13,630 bases of DNA. It comes from an uncultured Fenollaria sp. Its GTDB lineage: Bacteria; Bacillota; Clostridia; Tissierellales; Peptoniphilaceae. A model generated the notes under the pieces. It did not search any database. It saw only the letters and a list, made by a program, of their open reading frames with translations, and was not told where the DNA came from. The DNA is taken from NCBI RefSeq assembly GCF_946221515.1, contig NZ_CAMJVK010000038.1, positions 1-13,630 of the forward strand, given 5' to 3'. The position numbers and the translations under genes are program-made. Below are positions 6,049-13,630 of this stretch, one piece after another (within the stretch, counting starts at the first letter, position 1; every line of letters begins with the position of its first letter).

Positions 6049-9000
6049 TTATATTCTTTCAACAAATACCTTTATAGTTTTGTCGTTTAAATCTGTGTCT
6101 TCTACATCAAGTTCTTTGTACTCAATGCTATCTGCAACTGTTTCTTTTAGTATAAAGTCTTTGAACTTTTCAAAGATAGCTTTTAATTCATCACTCGCTT
6201 CTACGGAGATTTTAATCTTGTCTAGTACGTCAAAGTCATTTTGCTTTCTAAGTTGTTGTACCTTTGATATAAACTCTCTTAAGTAGCCTTCATCAAGAAG
6301 TTCTTCTGTTAACTTAGTATCAAGTATGATGAATACACCATTTTCCATTTCGACGTTAAAGCCTTCTTTGGACTCGATTCTTACATCTACATAATCTTTT
6401 TTGATTTCAGTCGCTTCACCATTAAGCTCAACAGTTTGATCAGCGTGGTCAAGCTTGTCTACAAAGTCTATGCTATTAACATTTAATAGATACTTAGTGA
6501 AGTCCTTAATCTTTGATCCAAGTATTGAACCAGCAACTTTGAAGTTCGGCTTCAAGTTGAAGTTCATGTACTTCTTCAAATCATCTTCGTAGTAAACGTT
6601 CTTTACATTAAGCTCTTCCTTGATTAAGTCTGTCAAGTCCTCTAAATCTTCTCTATACTTACCATCGATAACTATCTCGTTAAGAGGTATTCTTACCTTA
6701 ATCTTAGCGTTTTCTCTTGATGATCTGCCTAGTTTAACAAGTGTACGAACTAGGTCCATCTTGTAAATAAGTTTTTCATCGATTAGGTCTTTATTAGCCT
6801 TTGGATAATAGTCTATGTGAACTGATTCTAAATCGCCAAGTCTTTGATAGAACTCTTCTGCTGTATATGGAGCAAATGGTGCAATGATCTTAGATACTCC
6901 AAGAAGTATTTCGTATGTTGTTTGTAAAACTGCCTTCTTGTCATCATCAAGCTCTGTAGCCCAGAATCTTCTTCTTGAACGTCTGATATACCAGTTTGAT
7001 ATATCTTCAACTACAAAGTCTTGTATCATTCTAACTACATTTGTTAGCTCGAACTTATCCATCTCTTCTTCTATTCTTTCAAGAAGCTTATTGTATTTAG
7101 CAAGTATCCACTTGTCTATATCGCTTCTCTTTTCATATGGCACGTCTAATGTCTTTGGATCAATGCCATCAGTTTGTAAATACATGTAGAAGAAGTTATA
7201 TACATTTCTAAGTGTGTTAAAGAATTTTGAGCTGATGTCTTTTAAGCCATCTACATCGACTTTCTTAGTAGTCCAAGCTGGTGATACATATAAAAGATAC
7301 CATCTTACAGCATCTGCACCATATTCATCAAATAGCTCGAATGGGTCTATGGTATTGCCCCTGCTTTTACTCATCTTTTTGCCGTACTTATCAAGAACAA
7401 GGTTATTAACAAGAACGTTTTTATATGGAGCCTTGCCAGTCATATATGTTGATATAGCTAGTAAGCTGTAGAACCAGCCTCTTGTTTGGTCTATGCCTTC
7501 ACAGATGAAGTCTGCTGGGAACTTGTGGTCAAAGTCATCAGTATGTTCGAATGGATAGTGCCATTGGCTAAATGGCATTGCACCTGAGTCAAACCAAACG
7601 TCGATTACATCCTTTTCTCTAGTCATCTTGCCATGACAGTGTGGACACTCTAGATGAACGTCGTCAACATATGGTCTGTGCAATTCGATATTTTCATCTA
7701 TATCTTCAATAGCTTTTTCCTTAAGCTCTTTTCTTGAACCAACGCTTTCCATGTGACCGCATTCTTCGCACTTCCAAATTGGTAGTGGTGTTCCCCAGTA
7801 TCTTGATCTAGATAGAGCCCAGTCCTTTAGGTTATCTAGCCAAAAACCGAATCTCTTTTCACCAACATAGTCTGGATACCAATTAACTGTATTGTTATTT
7901 TCAACAATTTTGTCTTTAAACTTAGTTACTTCTATGTACCAAGATGGTTTTGCGTAATAAAGAAGTGGTGTGTGGCATCTCCAGCAATGTGGATAGTTGT
8001 GTTCAATTTTTTGTTTTCTATATAATTTATTTTCTTTTTTAAGCTCTTCAATGATTAATGGGTCAGCATCCATAACCCACATGCCTTTCCAAGGAGTATC
8101 TATGAACTTACCCTCTTCATCAACCGGATTAAGAACTGGTAAATCATATCTTCTAGATGTGTTATAGTCGTCTTCACCAAAAGCTGGTGCTGTGTGAACT
8201 ATACCAGTACCGTCTTCCATAGTAACGTAATCAGCTTCTGTTATGAAGAAAGCTTTTTTATCGCATGGTAAATATGGTAGTAATTGTTCGTACTCTCCAC
8301 CAACTAGGTCTGAGCCCTTCATCTCAGCTATTATTTCATAGTTTTCTGCGTCTTTTTCAAGTGCTTGTTTGAAAAGCGCCTTAGCTAAGTAAAGTATCTC
8401 GCCATTTTCTTTGTGTTTTATCTTCATATAATCAAAATCTTTATTAACTGTTAAACTTACGTTTGAAGGAAGTGTCCATGGTGTTGTTGTCCATGCAAGA
8501 TAGTACTCGTTATCAGCGTCTTTCTTTTTGAACTTAACATAAGCTGACTCAGTTTTAATCATTTCATAGCCTTGAGCTACTTCGTGTGAAGCAAGTCCAG
8601 TACCGCATCTTGGGCAATAAGGCATAATCTTGTGACCTTCATAAATTAGTCCATCCTTAAACATCTTATCAAGTATATGCCAAGTAGATTCGATGTAGTC
8701 ATTATCAAGAGTTATATATGGATTGTCAAGATCAATTAGATAAGCCATCTTTTCAGTCATCTGTCTCCATAGTGACTCATACTTAAATACTGACTCTTTA
8801 CATTTTTCATTAAAATCTTTTACGCCATACTTTTCTATATCTTGTTTATTATGAAGTCCTAATTGTTTTTCAGTTTCAATTTCAACAGGTAGTCCGTGAG
8901 TATCCCAACCGGCTTTTCTGTTTACGTAGTAGCCTTGCATAACCTTATATCTGCAGACAGAGTCCTTTAGTGTTCTACCACTTACGTGATGTATGCCAGG

Positions 9001-9159
9001 CTTTCCGTTAGCAGTTGGTGGGCCTTCGAAGAAAACATATCTATTGTCCTTATCTCTTTTATCGTTTGTTAATTTAAGTAGATCGATACTCTTCCAATAT
9101 TCAGATACTTGATGTTCTCTATCGGCTACGCGATCATTTGATAAAGCTTTTAAGTCCAT
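6049..9159 (-). CDS. ileS: Isoleucyl-tRNA synthetase, type 2-like (IleRS2)
   Basis: A 1036-residue class I aminoacyl-tRNA synthetase that charges tRNA-Ile. Visible are PPTANGKP (47-54) leading into the signature site GIHH (55-58), GWDTHGLPVE (84-93), the CP1 editing domain with TTTPWTLPSN (224-233) and GTGIVHTAPAFGEDDY (317-332), zinc-type cysteine pairs (182/185, 392/395, 464/467, 505/508), DVWFDSG (520-526) and KMSKS (595-599). The C-terminus lacks the zinc finger of type 1 bacterial IleRS and ends in the eukaryote-like fold, which places it with type 2, the natural mupirocin-resistant form common in clostridia. The signature is GXHH where HXGH is usual (see findings). ATG 9159 follows AAGGAGG by 5 bases, and that site overlaps the stop of the upstream gene. 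No T-box leader precedes it; it is the last gene of its operon. Confidence 0.97.
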   Translation of the reverse strand: MDLKALSNDRVADREHQVSEYWKSIDLLKLTNDKRDKDNRYVFFEGPPTANGKPGIHHVSGRTLKDSVCRYKVMQGYYVNRKAGWDTHGLPVEIETEKQLGLHNKQDIEKYGVKDFNEKCKESVFKYESLWRQMTEKMAYLIDLDNPYITLDNDYIESTWHILDKMFKDGLIYEGHKIMPYCPRCGTGLASHEVAQGYEMIKTESAYVKFKKKDADNEYYLAWTTTPWTLPSNVSLTVNKDFDYMKIKHKENGEILYLAKALFKQALEKDAENYEIIAEMKGSDLVGGEYEQLLPYLPCDKKAFFITEADYVTMEDGTGIVHTAPAFGEDDYNTSRRYDLPVLNPVDEEGKFIDTPWKGMWVMDADPLIIEELKKENKLYRKQKIEHNYPHCWRCHTPLLYYAKPSWYIEVTKFKDKIVENNNTVNWYPDYVGEKRFGFWLDNLKDWALSRSRYWGTPLPIWKCEECGHMESVGSRKELKEKAIEDIDENIELHRPYVDDVHLECPHCHGKMTREKDVIDVWFDSGAMPFSQWHYPFEHTDDFDHKFPADFICEGIDQTRGWFYSLLAISTYMTGKAPYKNVLVNNLVLDKYGKKMSKSRGNTIDPFELFDEYGADAVRWYLLYVSPAWTTKKVDVDGLKDISSKFFNTLRNVYNFFYMYLQTDGIDPKTLDVPYEKRSDIDKWILAKYNKLLERIEEEMDKFELTNVVRMIQDFVVEDISNWYIRRSRRRFWATELDDDKKAVLQTTYEILLGVSKIIAPFAPYTAEEFYQRLGDLESVHIDYYPKANKDLIDEKLIYKMDLVRTLVKLGRSSRENAKIKVRIPLNEIVIDGKYREDLEDLTDLIKEELNVKNVYYEDDLKKYMNFNLKPNFKVAGSILGSKIKDFTKYLLNVNSIDFVDKLDHADQTVELNGEATEIKKDYVDVRIESKEGFNVEMENGVFIILDTKLTEELLDEGYLREFISKVQQLRKQNDFDVLDKIKISVEASDELKAIFEKFKDFILKETVADSIEYKELDVEDTDLNDKTIKVFVERI

Positions 9160-9161
9160 AA

Positions 9162-10460
9162 TTACCTCCTTGAAGCTTCGTACTTTGCTTCTATTTCTTT
9201 TCTAAGTTTATATACAAGCGTCTCACTATCAAGTTCTACGCTATTATAATCGATATTTTCGCCCTTTTTAATATCTCTTGTAAGGACTGCGCCTTCGTTT
9301 ATGACGGATATAGGCACTAAATTCTTTTCTCTTGACTTTTCAAAGTCTATGCACTTGCCATAAAATGTGTAGCCTCCGATGTAATCTAGCTTCTCGCCTT
9401 TCTTCATGTCCTTCTTAGCAATAGCAACTACATCTGAGTATGGTATTTCAGATATAGGTTTTATAGCTTCAAGCTTATCGAAGTGTGCCTTTAATACTGT
9501 GTTTATCGTCTCTATACTGGTCAAATGGTAAGGTCTGTATAAAACATAATTTGGACCTTCGCCCATCTTCAAAAATCTCATTAAGTGATCAATCTTCTTT
9601 AAATCGCTCTTTACTATAACAAAGACGCCTGGCGCAATACCATTGACATAGTCAACTATGCCGTATGAGTTAAGCACGCCACCTTCTGATTTAAGGCAAA
9701 GCTTCTTATCAAGGGTCTTGATATCTGATTTAATTCCGTGTCCGCCATCGACATCTACTCTAAAGCCAGTTGCGTTACTCATAGTAGCCATCTCGACCAT
9801 GGTCTTAGTGCCATCTACAAAGCTTGCTAGCATCTCTTTTTTTATGCCCTTTTCTTTAGCAGATTCACTAACTGTATCTGGATTAGCTTCTAAATCAACT
9901 TCATTATTTTTGCCTTTTCCTATAGCTAAAACTTCAAAGCCCATTATTTTCGCTTCATTGTAAAGCTCAAGAACTGTTCCTGGCTCGTCACCATCTATGC
10001 CTGTATATATAAGTCCCTTTTCTTCAGCTATCTTTGATAGTATAGTGCCAACGCAGACATCGCTCTCTAAATTGAATGTAATTACATTTTTGCCATTCAT
10101 TAGTGCATTGTAACTGATCTCAGTGCCGACTATTGGCTCGCCTGTCGCATCTATTACATAATCAATGTGCTCTGATTTGTATAAGAGCTCATTGTCCTCG
10201 CATATATAATACTTATTTAAGTCCTTAATCTCGTCAGCGCTAGTGATTTTAATTATATCTTCTCTAGCAATACCTGCTGCAAGATAAGCTTCAATCGCAT
10301 CTTCGATGTGTCTTGAAGATATTAATAAGGGATTTAAAACCCCGCTTTGTATATATTGACTCACTAGTGCCTTGCCCATAAAGCCGGCTCCTAGTAATGA
10401 AATATTTATTTTTTTGCCTTTTTCTTTATATTCATAAAATTTCTTTTGATAATTTATCAA
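9162..10460 (-). CDS. Homoserine dehydrogenase-like NAD(P) oxidoreductase with C-terminal SAF-like domain
   Basis: A protein of about 432 residues resembling COG4091, 'predicted homoserine dehydrogenase with SAF domain'. Numbering from TTG 10460, a Rossmann dinucleotide-binding motif GAGFMG lies at 24-29, YVIDATGEP at 101-109, a catalytic-type region with GIDGDEPGT at 154-162 and DVDGGHGIK at 236-244, and an SAF-like C-terminus from about 340 (VAIAKKDMKKGEKLD and LTRDIKKGENID). The substrate is unknown; relatives act in sugar-acid and other pathways, so homoserine is not assured. Two starts are possible: GTG 10469 (435 aa), or TTG 10460, which has GAGGTGG 5 bases upstream and overlaps the preceding stop as TTGA. 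I prefer TTG because the GTG lies inside the ribosome binding site. It is separated from ileS by 2 bases. Confidence 0.85.
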   Translation of the reverse strand: MINYQKKFYEYKEKGKKINISLLGAGFMGKALVSQYIQSGVLNPLLISSRHIEDAIEAYLAAGIAREDIIKITSADEIKDLNKYYICEDNELLYKSEHIDYVIDATGEPIVGTEISYNALMNGKNVITFNLESDVCVGTILSKIAEEKGLIYTGIDGDEPGTVLELYNEAKIMGFEVLAIGKGKNNEVDLEANPDTVSESAKEKGIKKEMLASFVDGTKTMVEMATMSNATGFRVDVDGGHGIKSDIKTLDKKLCLKSEGGVLNSYGIVDYVNGIAPGVFVIVKSDLKKIDHLMRFLKMGEGPNYVLYRPYHLTSIETINTVLKAHFDKLEAIKPISEIPYSDVVAIAKKDMKKGEKLDYIGGYTFYGKCIDFEKSREKNLVPISVINEGAVLTRDIKKGENIDYNSVELDSETLVYKLRKEIEAKYEASRR

Positions 10461-11674
10461 GCTTTCCACCTCGATCTTATATCATCATATGCTGCCATGG
10501 CAGATAACCACGCAAAGCTTAGATTGTAGCCTCCACATGGGCCGTCTATATCAATTACCTCCCCGATGAAGTATAGTCCATGAACTTTCTTTGACTCCAT
10601 AGTCTTATTATTTATCTCTTTACTTGCTACTCCACCAAGGCTTATCTGACCAATGCCATAGCCTTTATTTTTTATAATATCTAATTCAAAATCTTTTAAT
10701 ATATTTATTATTTTATGTAAATCATTATCGCTTAAATCCTTAGCAAGCATTTCTTTAGCAAGGCCAAGTCTATCTATCACAGGAATTATAAGTCTTTTGT
10801 GTATAAGTCCAATAAAAAATTCATCTAGACTCTTGTGACCTAAATCTTTTCTTCTTTCGCTTAATAAAGCAAACATTTCTTCTTCAGTAAATGTATAAAA
10901 GAAATCTATACTAAATTTGTAAGCACTTTCCTTGCCAATAATGTATCTAGACAATTGAAAGACTGTTGGACCGGATAAGCCATATTTTGTGAATAAAATA
11001 TCGTCCACATCATCTTTAATAATCTTACCCGCTTTTTTTAAACTTAGTTTTGCTTTTACTCTTAGTCCATCTAAGTGCTTTAAGTACTTATAATCACACT
11101 CAAAAGGTACTAGAGCTGGCTTTGTATCAATAACTGATATGCCTAGCTCTTTTATTTGCTTAAATAAATTGGCGTCTGAACCAAATTTTGGCATAGCTGC
11201 ACCGCCACAAGCTATAACTAAGCTCTTAGCCTTATAAATATTTGAGTTTTGATCTTTAAGTACAAAGATATCATCAGCTTTATGAAAACTTTTTACAAAT
11301 ACATCAGTTTTTATATCTACATTGTTTCTATCATTTTCATATCTAAGTACATCAAGGACGCTTGACGCTTGTAATGACATAGGATAGACTCTGTCATCTT
11401 CCATATATGGATATATGCCCATAGCTTTGAACTTTTCTAAAATTGCTTCATAGCCATATTTCTCAATCATATATGAAGTAAAGGCCTTATCGTTATATGG
11501 GTTCTCATTAAGCTTGGTGTTAGTGTAGTTGCACCTGCCATTGCCAGTAGTAAGAAGCTTTTTGCCAACTCTATCGTTTCGCTCAAGCATAAGTATATTT
11601 AATTTATCCTTATTAATAGCCCCAAAAAATAGTGCTGCTGCACCTGCTCCTATGACTATAGCATCATATGTCAA
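10457..11674 (-). CDS. HI0933/YhiN-family flavoprotein (NAD(P)/FAD-dependent oxidoreductase)
   Basis: A 405-residue FAD protein of the HI0933 (TIGR00275, YhiN/YtfP/BaiN) family. The N-terminal FAD-binding motif is VIGAGAAAL (7-15), followed by ERNDRVGKKLLTTGNGRCNYTN (31-52) with the family cysteine C48; the C-terminal FAD site is GEVIDIDGPCGGYNLSFAW (371-389). Length fits the family. As I recall, E. coli YhiN was recently reported as a 23S rRNA dihydrouridine synthase (RdsA, position 2449), while other members were linked to bile-acid reduction, so an rRNA modification role is plausible but not shown here. The start is TTG 11674, giving the canonical MTYDAIVIGAG; GGTGG lies about 6 bases upstream, and nearby ATGs are out of frame. 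It overlaps the sirtuin gene by 11 bases and the next gene by 4. Confidence 0.93.
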   Translation of the reverse strand: MTYDAIVIGAGAAALFFGAINKDKLNILMLERNDRVGKKLLTTGNGRCNYTNTKLNENPYNDKAFTSYMIEKYGYEAILEKFKAMGIYPYMEDDRVYPMSLQASSVLDVLRYENDRNNVDIKTDVFVKSFHKADDIFVLKDQNSNIYKAKSLVIACGGAAMPKFGSDANLFKQIKELGISVIDTKPALVPFECDYKYLKHLDGLRVKAKLSLKKAGKIIKDDVDDILFTKYGLSGPTVFQLSRYIIGKESAYKFSIDFFYTFTEEEMFALLSERRKDLGHKSLDEFFIGLIHKRLIIPVIDRLGLAKEMLAKDLSDNDLHKIINILKDFELDIIKNKGYGIGQISLGGVASKEINNKTMESKKVHGLYFIGEVIDIDGPCGGYNLSFAWLSAMAAYDDIRSRWKA

Positions 11675-12404
11675 TTCTATCCACCACTTCTTTTAATATC
11701 TTTCCAAAACCTTCATGAAAAACAAGTTTTGCATATCTATCGTAAGATGTTTTATCCTTATTTATAATTACTAAATTGTCTGAATTAAAGTATCTAATTA
11801 GTCCCGCTGCTGGATATACCTTTAGCGATGTCCCAGCAACTAAAAGCAAATCAGCCATAGATATCTCTCTTATAGCTTTACTAATCACATTATCATCTAG
11901 TGCCTCTCCGTATAAAACAACATCCGGCTTAATCAATGCGCCGCACTCATCACAAGTACAAGCACCTTTTGAGTGCTTGATATACATTGCGTCAAACTCT
12001 TTATGGCACTTAGTGCAATAAGACCTGTTAATATTGCCGTGAAGCTCAATAACTTTCTTGCTGCCAGCATCTTGATGAAGATTATCAATGTTTTGAGTTA
12101 TAACTGCTTTTAGTATACCCATCTCTTCAAGTCTTGCAAGCGCCTTATGTCCTTCATTTGGCTTAACATTCTCATAAATAACCTTATCTCTGCAAAAGTC
12201 AAAGAATATATCTGGATGCGCATGATAAAATGAATTGCTCAAAACTACTTCTGGTTCGTATCCTTCATAAAGTCTGTCGTTATATATTCCACCTGCTCCT
12301 CTAAAGTCAGGTATACCGCTCTCAGTCGAAACACCTGCACCTCCAAAGAAAACCATGTGCTTTGATTTTTTTACTTCTTGGACCAAAAGGTCAATATCAA
12401 GCAT
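11664..12404 (-). CDS. Sir2-family NAD-dependent protein deacylase (sirtuin)
   Basis: A 246-residue single-domain sirtuin that removes acyl groups from lysines, consuming NAD and giving nicotinamide and O-acyl-ADP-ribose. Motifs: GGAGVSTESGIPDFRG (21-36, NAD binding), TQNIDNLH (103-110), ELHG (120-123, catalytic H122), zinc cysteines C130, C133, C151 and C154, KPDVVLYGE (159-167) and AGTSLKVYPAAGL (190-202). The segment that carries the Tyr-x-x-Arg pair of SIRT5/CobB-type desuccinylases (FDFCRDKVIYENVKP, about 68-82) lacks that pair, so it resembles Thermotoga Sir2-type deacetylases. ATG 12404 is 6 bases after the permease stop, with GGAG placed 9 bases before it inside the permease's last codons. 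Target proteins cannot be inferred from this window. Confidence 0.95.
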   Translation of the reverse strand: MLDIDLLVQEVKKSKHMVFFGGAGVSTESGIPDFRGAGGIYNDRLYEGYEPEVVLSNSFYHAHPDIFFDFCRDKVIYENVKPNEGHKALARLEEMGILKAVITQNIDNLHQDAGSKKVIELHGNINRSYCTKCHKEFDAMYIKHSKGACTCDECGALIKPDVVLYGEALDDNVISKAIREISMADLLLVAGTSLKVYPAAGLIRYFNSDNLVIINKDKTSYDRYAKLVFHEGFGKILKEVVDRIDI

Positions 12405-12410
12405 CCTTCT

Positions 12411-13616
12411 TCACTCCATTAAGATAGCGTTTAATAAGATACCAACTATAGCTGCTAAGCTTAGTCCGTTAAGACTGATACTTTCAGTTATAGGAAGCTC
12501 TATAGTAAAGCCGAATAGCTCTTTAAATAAACCGCCTGAAAATCCTATGAAAAGAATTGCTGCCATTACTATGATATTTTTAAGATTAAATTTAACATGA
12601 TTATCTCTAATATTTCTAATTCCTATAAAGCCTATCATTGAGAATAGCATAATTGATATGCCACCCATAACTGCTTGTGGTATAGTTCTTAAGAAGCCTC
12701 CAAGCTTGCCAACAAAGCCTAGGATGATGGCAAAGACTGCTGCAAGTCTTAGTATTGATGGGTCGTAGTTCTTTGTAATAGCTAAAACTCCTGTATTTTC
12801 GCCATAAGTAGTGTTAGCTGGTCCACCTATAAGTGAAGCAAATACTGTTGCTAAACCATCGCCAAGTAAAGTTCTGTTAAGACCTGGATCTTCTACAAAG
12901 TTTTGTCCAACTACTGCTCCATTAGTAGTGATATCTCCTAAGTGTTCCATAAATACAGCAAATATTATTGGAACAATGATTATAATAGCTTCAATATCAA
13001 ACAGTGGCAAAGTAAAGTTTGGCACCGCAAAATATTGAGCATTATTTATTGCTGTAAAGTCAACAAGATGTAAAGCAACTGATAGTATATAGCCAAATAT
13101 TACTGCAACGAGTATAGATATTTGCTTTAAGAAACCTTTAACTAAATATGGCCAAGCTACAGCAACTGCAAGTGTAAGTCCTGCTACTATATATGATGTC
13201 TTCGCCATATTAAACGCTGTTGGCAATAGATTGAAGCCTATAACTATAATCATAGGTCCAATTACTTGTGGTGGTAGTATCTTTTGTATTTTTTCTATGC
13301 CTATGCCTCTAATGAAGAATGAAAATAATACATAGACTAAACCTGCTACCAGCATACCGCCTTGAGCGTATCTAAGATCGCCATATTGCTCAGCTACTTG
13401 CACTATAACTGGTATAAATGCAAATGATGAACCCAAAAATACTGGCACTTTTTTCTTTGTGCAGTAGTGGAATATAAGTGTACCACAACCAGCACTGAAA
13501 AGTGCTACTGATGGATCAAGTCCTGTAAGTATAGGAACTAAAACTGTAGCTCCAAACATAGCAATCAGGTGTTGCAAAGCTAAAATCGATTTCTTAATAC
13601 TAAGAGATGCTTTCAT
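12411..13616 (-). CDS. uraA: Uracil permease (NCS2 / nucleobase-cation symporter-2 family)
   Basis: A 401-residue polytopic inner-membrane transporter, expected to have 14 membrane segments like UraA, importing uracil with protons. Family marks are the QH motif in TM1 (LQHLIAMFGAT, Q15-H16), FMEHLGD (222-228, E224, equivalent to the uracil-binding Glu in TM8 of UraA) and GGPANTTYGENTG (264-276, E273 in TM10). NTTYGENTG is the uracil-type version; xanthine/urate transporters have a NxGxxxxT motif here instead. Length is normal and both ends look intact. ATG 13616 follows GGAGG by 6 bases. Only 14 bases lie upstream in the window, so the promoter and any PyrR-type attenuator cannot be seen. It is the first visible gene of the minus-strand operon; its link to the downstream genes is not functionally obvious. 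Confidence 0.95.
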   Translation of the reverse strand: MKASLSIKKSILALQHLIAMFGATVLVPILTGLDPSVALFSAGCGTLIFHYCTKKKVPVFLGSSFAFIPVIVQVAEQYGDLRYAQGGMLVAGLVYVLFSFFIRGIGIEKIQKILPPQVIGPMIIVIGFNLLPTAFNMAKTSYIVAGLTLAVAVAWPYLVKGFLKQISILVAVIFGYILSVALHLVDFTAINNAQYFAVPNFTLPLFDIEAIIIIVPIIFAVFMEHLGDITTNGAVVGQNFVEDPGLNRTLLGDGLATVFASLIGGPANTTYGENTGVLAITKNYDPSILRLAAVFAIILGFVGKLGGFLRTIPQAVMGGISIMLFSMIGFIGIRNIRDNHVKFNLKNIIVMAAILFIGFSGGLFKELFGFTIELPITESISLNGLSLAAIVGILLNAILME

Positions 13617-13630
13617 CTTATGCCTCCAAT

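Noticed and set aside
6080..7471. Plus-strand open frames across ileS
   Set aside because: Serine-rich shadows of the ileS coding strand, with no ribosome sites or recognisable domains. The same holds for plus-strand frames at 9658-9963, 11776-12021, 12355-12600 and 12811-13038.
9159..9190. Possible T-box or other leader upstream of ileS
   Set aside because: Only 2 bases separate ileS from the preceding stop and the ribosome site overlaps that stop, so there is no room for a leader. Any T-box would have to lie upstream of the whole operon, beyond the window.
4506..12404. SIR2-HerA type antiphage defence pair
   Set aside because: The HerA-like ATPase and the Sir2 protein are both present but about 5.7 kb apart, on opposite strands and in separate operons. 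The sirtuin is a short housekeeping deacetylase type without an extra domain, and the ATPase is of the DUF853 type.
1..13630. CRISPR arrays, insertion sequences, tRNA/rRNA genes or integrase-type islands
   Set aside because: No spaced direct repeats, transposase motifs, terminal inverted repeats or tRNA-like cloverleaf sequences were seen. Genes are tightly packed and of uniform composition.

Overview
The window looks like chromosomal core DNA of a low-GC anaerobic member of the Bacillota, probably Clostridia/Tissierellia-like. The basis is the AT-rich sequence with strong AGGAGG-type ribosome binding sites, frequent TTG starts, a DUF1292 (YrzB-like) protein, a YhcC/YtqA-type radical SAM protein, a cytosolic parvulin and an ileS2-type isoleucyl-tRNA synthetase. 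This is inferred from gene content and I cannot name a species. I see no mobile elements, CRISPR arrays, tRNAs or rRNAs. Coding density is very high and no gap exceeds about 115 bases.

Layout. (1) Positions 5-4390, minus strand: a six-gene operon read right to left, made of a TTG-started parvulin peptidyl-prolyl isomerase, a RelA/SpoT-domain alarmone-synthetase-like protein with a long unassigned C-terminus, a DUF1292 protein with a Cys/His-rich head, a radical SAM protein (YhcC/YtqA family), a small P-loop ATPase-like protein, and a 183-residue protein of unknown function. The middle junctions each overlap by exactly 8 bases. (2) Positions 4391-4505: a divergent promoter region with an extended -10 promoter on each strand and a 9-bp inverted repeat that could be a shared operator. 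(3) Positions 4506-5963, plus strand: a single HerA-like/DUF853 ATPase gene ending in its own hairpin terminator. (4) Positions 6049-13616, minus strand: a five-gene run read right to left, made of a uracil permease, a Sir2 deacylase, an HI0933/YhiN-family flavoprotein, a homoserine-dehydrogenase-like oxidoreductase with a SAF-like C-terminus, and ileS, closed by a strong terminator. The promoter of this operon lies beyond the right edge.

The genes read as housekeeping with a lean toward translation and stress physiology: isoleucine charging, a tRNA-modification-type radical SAM enzyme, a flavoprotein family recently linked to rRNA dihydrouridine, an alarmone synthetase, and a folding catalyst. 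The most concrete functional observation is that the IleRS has a GXHH signature in place of the class I HXGH motif. That altered motif has been reported in mupirocin-hyper-resistant IleRS2 enzymes. No clear undescribed defence or mobile system was found. The best candidates for new biology are the extended RelA/SpoT protein with its coupled Cys/His-rich partner, the P-loop/183-aa pair, and the SAF-domain dehydrogenase.
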